Positions 52,476 to 59,571 of a stretch of DNA of 64,000 bases are shown piece by piece (positions within the stretch are counted from its first letter, which is position 1; the number at the start of each line of letters is the position of its first letter). Source of the stretch: Neobacillus mesonae (lineage in GTDB: Bacteria; Bacillota; Bacilli; Bacillales; Cytobacillaceae); the NCBI RefSeq assembly GCF_023715155.1, contig NZ_JAMBNQ010000004.1:62001-126000 (forward strand), given 5' to 3'. A program made the translations under genes and the position numbers. The notes beneath the pieces were generated by a model. That model saw only the letters and a program-made list of their open reading frames with translations. It ran no database searches and had not been told where the DNA came from.

Positions 52476-53430
52476 TCTTGTCAAGCTTAAGTTTACCGAT
52501 TACAATATAAAGAATTAAACCAATGACCGTAAAAAAAGCAACGATATATTTGGCTTCAAGTGAAATGGCTGCGGGGGTAATAAAGCCTTCAATCATCCCC
52601 GCAATTACAAATAATGGAATGGTTCCAAGCAGCAGCTGAACAGAACGTTTGGCTTGCTGCTTTAGTTGATATCCTCTTGTATATGGACCTGGTACGAACA
52701 GTTTGTAGCCCATTAACAAACCAGCACCGCCGGCAATAAAAATGGCAGTTAATTCAATCATTCCATGAGGAACAATATAGGCCCAAAAATCATAAGACTT
52801 ATCGTAATGCCAGAATAAAGCTGCCAAGGCACCGATTATAATCCCATTGTATACCAGTAAATAGACGGTCAAAAGTCCAAAGGTTATTCCACCGGCAAAT
52901 GCCAACATCGCCACTTGAATATTATTGGTCATGATGCTTGCGGACATCAGTGAGGAATCAACAGCTCCATCCTGATTGCCAAGCTTTTGTGGATCTACCC
53001 CCTGTGCAATTTCTTGTGGGAGGATAGAGTAGATATGGAGCGGATCATTCATAACGGCTAGAAAACTTCCAACTCCTCCTATGGCAAAGAGCAACATCGC
53101 AATCATGACGGAATTCCATTGTTCCAACAATAAGCCGATAAATTTGGTACTAAAAAAATAACGAATCTGCTTTACACTTGACACTTGATCTTTATACAGC
53201 AGATTATGGGCTTTTGAAACGAGTCCATTCAAATATAGAGTCACTTCGTGGTGCTCAAAATAGGTCTGGCTGTATGAAAGATTCTGTGCTGCTTTTTGAT
53301 AGAGTTGGTTATATTTTATGATATTGTCGCTCGTGATCAGGTTTCTGCCTTTACCGAGCATTGTGATTAATTGTTCAAGCCGTTTCCAGTCTTCCCGATG
53401 CTGCTTGACAAATTGTTTAACATCCATCAT
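52453..53430 (-). CDS. SpoIIM/DUF95-family membrane protein
   Basis: A 325-residue membrane protein. The cytoplasmic N-terminus (VKQFVKQHREDWKRLEQLI) is followed by about six helices with the SpoIIM-family motifs LYLNGLVSKAHNLLYKD, NNIQVAMLAFAGGITFGLLT and YIVPHGMIELTAIFIAGGAGLLMGY (quoted core PHGMIELTAIFIAGGAG). Length and motif order fit the DUF95 type that accompanies MoxR/DUF58/RDD clusters, not the 200-residue sporulation SpoIIM. It is transcribed toward the DUF58 gene with a 23-bp 3' overlap and divergently from the RDD gene. ATG at 53430 with GAAGGTG upstream. Confidence 0.85.
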   Translation of the reverse strand: MMDVKQFVKQHREDWKRLEQLITMLGKGRNLITSDNIIKYNQLYQKAAQNLSYSQTYFEHHEVTLYLNGLVSKAHNLLYKDQVSSVKQIRYFFSTKFIGLLLEQWNSVMIAMLLFAIGGVGSFLAVMNDPLHIYSILPQEIAQGVDPQKLGNQDGAVDSSLMSASIMTNNIQVAMLAFAGGITFGLLTVYLLVYNGIIIGALAALFWHYDKSYDFWAYIVPHGMIELTAIFIAGGAGLLMGYKLFVPGPYTRGYQLKQQAKRSVQLLLGTIPLFVIAGMIEGFITPAAISLEAKYIVAFFTVIGLILYIVIGKLKLDKTTTNFDS

Positions 53431-53531
53431 TACACCTTCTCTCTGGTTTACACTCTATTCCTTATTATAGTAATATTGTAGAAAAATAGAAACATCTATT
53501 GAAAAAACATCTTATGTTGGGGGGATTCCTT

Positions 53532-54338
53532 ATGAATAATGAACAAATGGAGATTAAAACTCCCGAATATGTTTCCCTTCAGTTTCGCCTAGCCGGGTTA
53601 GGGAGCAGGGCAGCTGCATTTATTATTGACCAAATTCTATTGGGCATTGTGAATTTGGTACTTTTGATTTTATTAATTGTTACGATGGAGGGAATGTCTT
53701 CACTTCCGGCTTTTTTTAGCGATAGTACAATGCCCATTGCGATTGCCATCATTGCCTTTTTCATCATAAATTACGGCTATTTTTTCTTTTTGGAATTTTT
53801 TACAGGCGGCAGAACTCTTGGTAAAAAATTAGCAGGTATTCGTGTAATTCAAGAGAATGGCCACAGCATCACATTGCTTTCAAGTTTTATTCGTAATTTT
53901 CTGCGTCTCATCGATGCATTGCCTACTGGTTATTTTCTTGGGATCATCCTGGTTTTTTTTCACTCGAAACATAAACGGCTCGGTGATATGGTTGCCGGAA
54001 CAATTGTCGTTCATGAACGTAAATCCCAACGAAAGAAGAAAAAACTAACTGGAATTGAAAAAGAGATTGAAGCTAGAGGACTGGCAAAAGAAAATCTGAT
54101 TATTGACGAATGGACTTTAAAAACATTTAAGGAGAAGGATTGGAAGCTCCTCAGTACCTATACAGCCCGTCTCCCGCAGCTTCCCAAGGCTGAAAGATAT
54201 GAAATGACAAGACAAATCGCCGACCTATTGCTGCCGAAAATGGGTGTAGAGACAGCGGAAAAAAATGAAAATGAGTTAGAAAATATTTTACTCGTACTTT
54301 ATTTACATCTTCGAGATGAATGGGAGTTTGAGCTTTAA
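53532..54338 (+). CDS. RDD-family membrane protein
   Basis: About 268 residues. The RDD domain (about 10-150) begins VSLQFRLAGLGSRAAAFIIDQ, with the Arg and Asp residues that name the family, and includes FTGGRTLGKKLAGIRVI and SKHKRLGDMVAGTIVV. A cytoplasmic tail of about 110 residues follows (EIEARGLAKENLIIDEWTLKTFKEKDW), as in RDD proteins of MoxR clusters. RDD function is unsettled; ion or small-molecule transport has been proposed. ATG at 53532 with GGGGGG upstream. It is divergent from the SpoIIM-family gene with a 101-bp gap. Confidence 0.83.
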   Translation: MNNEQMEIKTPEYVSLQFRLAGLGSRAAAFIIDQILLGIVNLVLLILLIVTMEGMSSLPAFFSDSTMPIAIAIIAFFIINYGYFFFLEFFTGGRTLGKKLAGIRVIQENGHSITLLSSFIRNFLRLIDALPTGYFLGIILVFFHSKHKRLGDMVAGTIVVHERKSQRKKKKLTGIEKEIEARGLAKENLIIDEWTLKTFKEKDWKLLSTYTARLPQLPKAERYEMTRQIADLLLPKMGVETAEKNENELENILLVLYLHLRDEWEFEL

Positions 54339-54359
54339 AAAAGTTTGGGAGGTATCATA

Positions 54360-54554
54360 ATGGAAATCTTGTATGGATTGGTTATTCTTATCCTAATCAT
54401 CGCAGGTATTGCTACCCTATTGTTAACGGGTAAAGGAGATAAAAACTACCGCACCTCAGCCAAAAGAAATACGAGAAATCTAACGATGATTTATGCGATT
54501 ATCATCTCACTTTCACTTATCGCTTTAGGGGTGTATATTAGTGTATATATCTAA
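54360..54554 (+). CDS. Small membrane protein, 64 residues
   Basis: Two membrane helices (ILYGLVILILIIAGIATLLL and LTMIYAIIISLSLIALGVYI) joined by a short basic loop (GDKNYRTSAKRNTRN). No function recognised. The ATG at 54360 follows GGGAGG; the in-frame ATG at 54345 would overlap it. It follows the RDD gene by 21 bp, so it is probably co-transcribed with it. Confidence 0.75.
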   Translation: MEILYGLVILILIIAGIATLLLTGKGDKNYRTSAKRNTRNLTMIYAIIISLSLIALGVYISVYI

Positions 54555-54557
54555 ATT

Positions 54558-54597
54558 TAAAACCTATTGTCCATTTTGGGGATGATAGGTTTTTTTA
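54558..54597 (+). terminator. Terminator after the 54360 gene
   Basis: AACCTAT pairs with ATAGGTT around a long loop containing TCC/GGA pairing, followed by T7. Confidence 0.75.
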
Positions 54598-54610
54598 GTG
54601 GGAAAATAAG

Positions 54611-54826
54611 TTTAGCTGATATGGAGGCAGAATAGATTTAGCCGCTTAAAGCTTGTAGGGGCTTTATGAGGACAAAAACTGTAGGCAGTAGATCTTTATA
54701 TTTCTCATGAAGTGTTTATGAAGATAAATCCATTTAAAAATGGACTCTGGCAGCCCTCATGAAACATTTATGAGGACAATCAAGTTAAAAAAAGGATCTT
54801 CCAGTCCACATGAAACGTGTATACAG
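54611..54826. repeat. Degenerate 52-bp-period array C
   Basis: TTTATGAGGAC-like motifs start at 54611 (weak), 54663, 54715, 54767 and about 54819 (weak), 52 bp apart. Each of the better units also has TCATGAA about 41 bp after the start, making TCATGA-N6-TATGA pairs. It fills most of the 428-bp gap between the small membrane protein and cysK genes. Confidence 0.65.
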
Positions 54827-54982
54827 TACAAATACACGTAAAATTAGCTTCTTGAAGCTCTATTAATTCTATAAGCATGCAAATAAACAAAAAAATGAGC
54901 ATCGCCAACTATTCTAATAGGTATTTAATGATATAATAAGCATATTCATAAATTTTTAACTACTATCGAAAGGGTGTACAAT

Positions 54983-55906
54983 GTGAAACTTTACAACTCT
55001 GTTCTCGATCTAATCGGGAATACTCCAATCGTAAAACTGAATAAACTTCCTGACCCTAATGGTGCAGAGGTTTACATAAAGCTGGAATCATTTAATCCTG
55101 GCGGAAGTGTAAAAGACCGTGCGTCCATTAAAATGATTGAGCGTGCAGAAGCTGAAGGGAAATTGATTCCTGGAAAAAGCACGGTTATCGAGCCGACTTC
55201 TGGCAATACAGGAATTGGGATTGCAATGGTATGTGCAGTAAAAGGATACCCCTGCATTATCACGATGCCTGACAATGCTACCCTTGAACGTGTGAAAATC
55301 TTAAAAGCATATGGTGCCGAAGTTCATTTAACACCGGCGAATTTACGGATGCAAGGTTCCATTGATAAAGCAGAAGAGTTGGCGAAATCTATTCCTGACT
55401 CCTTTATCCCAATGCAATTTGAAAACCCAGCAAATGCAGATGCTCACCGCGATACAACAGCTGTCGAAATTTTGAATTCATTTGATGGAAAATTAGATGC
55501 ATTAGTTCTTACAGCAGGGACAGGCGGTACAGTCACAGGTGTCGGGGAAGAATTAAAAAAACGAATTCCTGATTTGAAAATTTATGTTGTCGAACCAGCT
55601 GGCTCACCTGTTCTTTCAGGCGGAAAGCCAGGACCACATAAAATCCCTGGAACAGGCCCAGGATTTATTCCAAAGATTTTGAATCAAGAAGTTTACGATG
55701 AAATCCTCCATATTCAAGATGAAGATGCGCAAGTCATGGCTCGCCGTCTTGCTGCAGAAGAGGGAATCTTTATCGGAGCATCAGGCTCATCTTCGGCCTA
55801 TTTTGCTGTTCAGATTGCAAAAGATTTATCAAAGTCAGCAAGGGTTCTATGTTTAGCACCTGATACTGGTGAAAGATACCTGTCATCTGACCTATTTCCA
55901 GGATGA
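54983..55906 (+). CDS. cysK: Cysteine synthase (O-acetylserine sulfhydrylase)
   Basis: PLP enzyme making cysteine from O-acetylserine and sulfide. The 307-residue fold-type II protein has the PLP lysine in NPGGSVKDRASIKMIE, the substrate loop EPTSGNTGIGIAMVCAVKGY (quoted PTSGNTGIGIA), the phosphate-binding TAGTGGTVTGVGEELKK, and GIFIGASGSSSAYFA. A 3' region YLSSDLF matches the CysK C-terminus. It could be a second OASS of the YtkP or MccA type; the window does not decide. GTG at 54983 with AAGGGTG upstream; a GTG at 54974 overlaps that site. No CysE, CymR-type or S-box signal is visible nearby. Confidence 0.9.
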   Translation: MKLYNSVLDLIGNTPIVKLNKLPDPNGAEVYIKLESFNPGGSVKDRASIKMIERAEAEGKLIPGKSTVIEPTSGNTGIGIAMVCAVKGYPCIITMPDNATLERVKILKAYGAEVHLTPANLRMQGSIDKAEELAKSIPDSFIPMQFENPANADAHRDTTAVEILNSFDGKLDALVLTAGTGGTVTGVGEELKKRIPDLKIYVVEPAGSPVLSGGKPGPHKIPGTGPGFIPKILNQEVYDEILHIQDEDAQVMARRLAAEEGIFIGASGSSSAYFAVQIAKDLSKSARVLCLAPDTGERYLSSDLFPG

Positions 55907-55971
55907 TTTTTCAAAAATAGAATTTAAAAATTTGAGTCAGAATATGTTTTGAAAAGGAGTTGAAGTTTAAA

Positions 55972-56397
55972 ATGGAAACCACAATTAAGTGGACGGGGAA
56001 AATGGCATTTACGGGCGTGACTCCATCAGGCCATGAAATTAAAATGGATGCAGCCCCAGAAGTCGGCGGTGAAAACACTGGTGCCCGTCCAACAGAATTG
56101 GTATTAAACGCTGTTGCCGGCTGCACCGGAATTGATCTTATTTCAATTTTACATAAAATGAGATTGAATCCCACAGCTTTTCAAATGGATGTAAAGGGTG
56201 AACGCGCGGATGATCACCCAAGGCGTTTTACCAGCATAAACATTCATTATGCATTAGAGGGAGAGCTTCCAGAAGACAAGGTAGTAAGAGCCATCCAATT
56301 ATCAAAAGATAAATATTGTTCTGTTTCTCATTCATTGAATGCCGAAATTACAGCAACCTACTCGATTAATGGGGAAAATGGAAAACAGCAGATTTAA
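55972..56397 (+). CDS. OsmC-family protein (YhfA/OsmC-like)
   Basis: About 141 residues of the OsmC/Ohr fold. The first Cys is in VLNAVAGCTGIDLISIL, the second in LSKDKYCSVSHSLN, giving the pair of reactive cysteines used to reduce organic hydroperoxides. Sequence around TGARPTELVLNA is typical of the OsmC/YhfA branch rather than Ohr. ATG at 55972 with AAAAGGAG upstream; an in-frame TTG at 55960 sits too close to that site. It follows cysK by 65 bp without a clear terminator, so co-transcription is possible and would link thiol supply with peroxide reduction. Confidence 0.85.
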   Translation: METTIKWTGKMAFTGVTPSGHEIKMDAAPEVGGENTGARPTELVLNAVAGCTGIDLISILHKMRLNPTAFQMDVKGERADDHPRRFTSINIHYALEGELPEDKVVRAIQLSKDKYCSVSHSLNAEITATYSINGENGKQQI

Positions 56398-56408
56398 TAT
56401 ACTTACTT

Positions 56409-56446
56409 TTACAGCTTGAAGGACCGCTTCAAGCTGTTTTTTTTAA
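56409..56446 (+). terminator. Terminator after the OsmC-like gene
   Basis: ACAGCTTGAAG (56411-56421) pairs perfectly with CTTCAAGCTGT (56427-56437), followed by T8. Confidence 0.93.
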
Positions 56447-56509
56447 TCATCCTCTGATTGGGGACTATTTTACAGTTTTATCATGGGAAGGGCAGTCAAT
56501 AACTTTCAT

Positions 56510-57090
56510 TAGCTGCCGAACACCTGACGTTTTCACAGTCTAAGGTCGCCAATCGCCTGCATTGGCTACCGAACACCTGACGTTTTCACAGTCTAAGTCG
56601 CCAATCTCCCTCATTGGCTACCGAACACCTGGCAATTTCACAGTCTAAGTCGCCAATCGCCTGCATTGGCTACCGAACACCTGACGTTTTCACAGTCTCA
56701 GTCGCCAATCGCCTTTATTGGCTACCGAACACCTGACGTTTTCTCAGTCTAAGTCGCCAATCGCCTTTATTGGCTACCGAACACCTGACGTTTTCTCAGT
56801 CTAAGTCGCCAATCGCCTTTATTGGCTACCGAACCCCTGGCAATTTCACTGTCTCAGTCGCCAATCGCCTTTATTGGCTACCGAACCCCTGGCAATTTCA
56901 CTGTCTCAGTCGCCAATCGCCTGCATTAACTACCGAACACCTGACGTTTTCTCAGTCTCAGTCGCCAATCTCCCTCATTGGCTACCGAACACCTGGCAAT
57001 TTCACTGTCTCAGTCGCCAATCGCCTTGATTGGCTACCGAACACCTGAGGATTTTCACTGTCCCAGTATCCAATTGCAGTCATCGACTAC
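56510..57090. repeat. 52-bp tandem repeat array (11 units) with hairpin in each unit
   Basis: CCGAAC recurs at 56516, 56569, 56621, 56673, 56725, 56777, 56829, 56881, 56933, 56985 and 57037: spacing is 52 bp throughout except one 53. Each unit contains GCCAAT-N7-ATTGGC, a small hairpin whose stem is kept in all but about one unit while the loop varies (CGCCTGC, CTCCCTC, CGCCTTT, CGCCTTG). Two other segments switch between two versions (ACGTTTTC or GCAATTTC; TAAG or TCAG) in differing combinations. Decayed units extend to about 57150. There are no unique spacers and no cas genes. It occupies most of the 1,017-bp gap between osmC-like and DUF2975 genes. Confidence 0.95.
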
Positions 57091-57263
57091 CAAGCAACAT
57101 TGATTTTTACCGCCAGAGTCACTAATAAACTACATTTGTCGCCGAATAAATTTTTCAAGGTAACAATTTTCGAATACCAACTAAGATACCAGCGTGCAGC
57201 CAAAATAAAACTGGTAAAAATTCTGCTGCCTAATGTCAAATAGATATATAATAAATCACATAC

Positions 57264-57303
57264 ATGAGAACCCGTTAAGTTTGAACACGGGTTCTCTTTT
57301 TTT
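57264..57303 (+). terminator. Orphan terminator downstream of the 52-bp array
   Basis: GAGAACCCGT (57266-57275) pairs perfectly with ACGGGTTCTC (57287-57296), then T7. No gene lies directly upstream: the osmC-like gene already has its own terminator at 56411. It implies a non-coding transcript through the array or an unseen short transcript. A TATAAT at 57247 is the only promoter-like box near it. Confidence 0.85.
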
Positions 57304-57414
57304 CAAAGAGACATGTAAAACAATAATAAAGTTATAAATTTTAATAAATATTTATTGATAATCAATAAATATTGTGTATTATATGAATTAAAGGAAAATA
57401 TTGTGAGGTGCTTT

Positions 57415-57891
57415 ATGAAACGTAGAAAAATAACCTTTTTAAAAGCAGCTGTCTATTTAATTGGGATTGTAATCCTTTCACTGTGTGCGTTTTGGCTGCC
57501 CGCGGCCGCAAAAAATGCAGCTAAGTTGAATCCAGAATATGCTTATTTGCATTTTCCTGTCTTAACAGGATTATATATTACAGCCATTCCTTTTTTCCTT
57601 GCTTTATTTGAAGCATTAAAGCTTTTGAACTATATCAAAGATGAAAATGCTTTTTCAGAATTGGCTGTTGTATCTCTAGGACACATTAAAAAATATGCTG
57701 TCTCCATTATTATTTTATATCTGCTTGGAATCCTCCTGCTTCTATTTCAAAACGCGCTGCATCCAGGAATCGCCATTGCTGGTTTTGCGATTATTTTTGC
57801 AACGGTAGTAATCTGCATTTTTGCCGCATTGTTACAGGAACTATTAAGAAGTGCACTCGAAATAAAAACAGAGAATGATTTAACAGTGTAA
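57415..57891 (+). CDS. DUF2975 membrane protein (YoaS-like)
   Basis: About 158 residues with four membrane helices (LKAAVYLIGIVILSLCAFWL, LYITAIPFFLALFEALKLL, YAVSIIILYLLGILLLLF, IAIAGFAIIFATVVICIFAAL, each given without flanks). DUF2975 proteins are commonly encoded beside a small Xre-type regulator, as here and in the B. subtilis yoaS-yozG pair. Function unknown; a membrane partner controlling the regulator is possible. The ATG at 57415 follows GTGAGGTG; the ORF extension to 57355 lacks a ribosome binding site. An AT-rich stretch just upstream (ATAAATATTTATTGATAATCAATAAATATT region) contains inverted repeats. Confidence 0.82.
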   Translation: MKRRKITFLKAAVYLIGIVILSLCAFWLPAAAKNAAKLNPEYAYLHFPVLTGLYITAIPFFLALFEALKLLNYIKDENAFSELAVVSLGHIKKYAVSIIILYLLGILLLLFQNALHPGIAIAGFAIIFATVVICIFAALLQELLRSALEIKTENDLTV

Positions 57892-57902
57892 GGGTGAAAA
57901 AT

Positions 57903-58112
57903 ATGGCAATTGTAATTCATATTGACGTCATGTTAGCAAAAAGAAAAATGAGCGTAACAGAACTATCGGAACGGGTGGGGATTACGATGGCGAATCTTTC
58001 CATACTAAAAAATGGCAAGGCAAAAGCGATTAGGTTTTCAACACTAGAGGGGATTTGCAAAGCATTGGACTGCCAGCCTGGTGACATTTTGGAATACACA
58101 CATGAAGAATAA
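57903..58112 (+). CDS. Xre-family small transcriptional regulator (YozG-like)
   Basis: A 69-residue protein consisting of one Cro/C1-type helix-turn-helix: VMLAKRKMSVTELSERVGIT, MANLSILKNGKAKAIRFSTL and ICKALDCQPGDILEY. The AIRFSTLEGICKALDCQPGDIL ending is typical of the YozG group. It starts 11 bp after the DUF2975 gene (ATG 57903 with AAGGGTG upstream) and overlaps the following membrane gene, so the three form one operon and it probably controls its own transcription. Confidence 0.88.
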   Translation: MAIVIHIDVMLAKRKMSVTELSERVGITMANLSILKNGKAKAIRFSTLEGICKALDCQPGDILEYTHEE

Positions 58113-58416
58113 AAAAGCGGTTAATGGGGTGGAAAAATTTTTAATTATTATTTCCGTTCCTATAGTCATGTTACATCTGTCCATTTTCTATTTTTGGATT
58201 TTCGATTGGAAAAAGTTAATGACAGAAGTTGGATTAATTGGCTGGGCTGGTTCTATATTAATAGGCATTATTTTTTACTCTATTGCTCGGAATATGTCCA
58301 TCACACCAAGAAGCTTGTTAGTAAGCAAAGGGATTGTACTCGGGACAACTTTTATGACAATCCTATTGGCTCTATTCACATTAATCATTGAATTCATTAC
58401 AAGTTCAATGCCTTAA
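58102..58416 (+). CDS. Small membrane protein downstream of the Xre regulator
   Basis: About 104 residues with three hydrophobic segments (FLIIISVPIVMLHLSIFYFW, LIGWAGSILIGIIFYSIA, IVLGTTFMTILLALFTLIIEFI). No named family recognised. The ATG at 58102 overlaps the stop of the regulator gene by 11 bp; an in-frame GTG at 58081 is less likely. The overlap shows translational coupling within the YoaS/YozG-like operon. Confidence 0.72.
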   Translation: MKNKKAVNGVEKFLIIISVPIVMLHLSIFYFWIFDWKKLMTEVGLIGWAGSILIGIIFYSIARNMSITPRSLLVSKGIVLGTTFMTILLALFTLIIEFITSSMP

Positions 58417-58648
58417 TATGAGAAGCAGGGAGTAATACTGATAAATAAAGGGGTAATTTTACAATTATAACCGTAAGTATCCTACCTAATAAAAAATCTC
58501 ATAAAAGGAATGTTGGCGGTATAAGGTTTTGAAGTTTTGCAAGCATACGGAATTTGGAAAAAGTCACCTTTATCAGAAGATAGCGATCAAATGATTTTTG
58601 TTTGTAAAAGGGACGGAATTTGGAATCAACTATAACAAATAGAGTGCT

Positions 58649-58855
58649 TCACCATTTATTGTGTTTATAAATCTTTCTATAGACATAATCTGCATTTTTA
58701 GTGTAAGTCCATTGGCTTAAAAATGAAGCTAATGCCATAAACAAACCCGTTAAACCAAGTGCAATTTTATAGTTACCTGAGAAAAATAAAACAAATGCCC
58801 CTATAAGGCTAAGAATCATAATGATTAACAGGCTGGTTTTTATCTTTTCTTTCAT
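58649..58855 (-). CDS. Small membrane protein, 68 residues
   Basis: Two hydrophobic helices (LLIIMILSLIGAFVLFFSG and IALGLTGLFMALASFLSQW) and a basic, Tyr-rich C-terminus (NADYVYRKIYKHNKW). No function recognised. ATG at 58855 with AAGGAGG upstream. It follows the lipoprotein gene by 26 bp on the same strand, so the two are probably co-transcribed. Confidence 0.72.
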   Translation of the reverse strand: MKEKIKTSLLIIMILSLIGAFVLFFSGNYKIALGLTGLFMALASFLSQWTYTKNADYVYRKIYKHNKW

Positions 58856-58881
58856 TAAAGGACCTCCTTCACTTTTAAAAA

Positions 58882-59451
58882 TTATTCCTCTCTTAAGTTG
58901 AATCGAGTAATTTCTTTGCCATCTACCGTTATGATTAAGGAAGCATCTAAAGCTGCATTCTTTAGTTTTTCTAGTTTTTCTTTAGGCGGGACTTTAATAG
59001 GGACTTGCGGGTTATCTTCGCTTACACCCAAATCGAAAGTGAGAGTGTAATGACCTATTTTATTAGGCGGGATGACTGGGTCGAATGAGGATCCATAACC
59101 TAAACCTGTCTCATTATAGGACGATGGAGTAAAAATATTAAAACCAACTATTTCTTCAGATGTGTTGACTAAATGCTGACTAGGTTCGATTTTAACTTCT
59201 ATCCCTTTGTTATTAGACGTGCCAACATTTTGGTTACCTGTGTTTTTTATCGTAAATTCATAGTATAGGGTGGTGGGAACCAGTTCCTGTCCTTTCATGT
59301 CACCTTCGGTTATGCCAATTGCACCTCCTATGTTTTTATCTGTGACAATATCTGCTTTGGACTTTATTAATTCCAATGATGGAGTCGAGGAACAGGATGT
59401 TAAAATGGCTGAAAAGATGACAAAGCTAAAAAGCATGAAAAATCGATTCAT
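58882..59451 (-). CDS. Hypothetical lipoprotein, 189 residues
   Basis: Lipoprotein signal peptide with lipobox ILTSC (Cys about 20). The mature part is beta-rich with the features YYEFTIKNTGNQNVG and IPPNKIGHYTLTFDLG, which recall an Ig-like or DUF4352-type extracellular fold; no specific family is certain. ATG at 59451 with GGGGGAG upstream. It is first in a two-gene unit with the 68-residue membrane protein. Confidence 0.78.
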   Translation of the reverse strand: MNRFFMLFSFVIFSAILTSCSSTPSLELIKSKADIVTDKNIGGAIGITEGDMKGQELVPTTLYYEFTIKNTGNQNVGTSNNKGIEVKIEPSQHLVNTSEEIVGFNIFTPSSYNETGLGYGSSFDPVIPPNKIGHYTLTFDLGVSEDNPQVPIKVPPKEKLEKLKNAALDASLIITVDGKEITRFNLREE

Positions 59452-59518
59452 ATAATCTCCCCCTTATTTTTATTTTACCTGAATTTCCCATATCCATGAA
59501 GTGTAACTGACTATAAAA

Positions 59519-59557
59519 CAAAAAAAGATCCATCCTGAACAGGTTGGACAGATCTCT
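59519..59557 (-). terminator. Terminator of the aldehyde dehydrogenase gene
   Basis: On the minus strand AGATCTGTCC pairs with GGATGGATCT (with mismatches), followed by T7. It lies 15 bp after the stop codon. Confidence 0.75.
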
Positions 59558-59571
59558 TTGAAGACATATGT

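Noticed and set aside
56770-57048. 92-residue reading frame across the 52-bp repeats
   Set aside because: It is an accident of the repeats: 52 is not a multiple of three, so the frame shifts between units. It has no ribosome binding site, and its protein repeats only mirror the DNA.
56510-57090. CRISPR array
   Set aside because: Whole 52-bp units repeat with only small allelic differences. There are no unique spacers of constant length, and no cas genes are in the window.
58547-58625. Repeat of ACGGAATTTGGAA, 66 bp apart, near 58.6 kb
   Set aside because: There are only two copies, with no matching flanks and a spacing that does not fit the 52-bp or 21-bp arrays, so it is probably chance.
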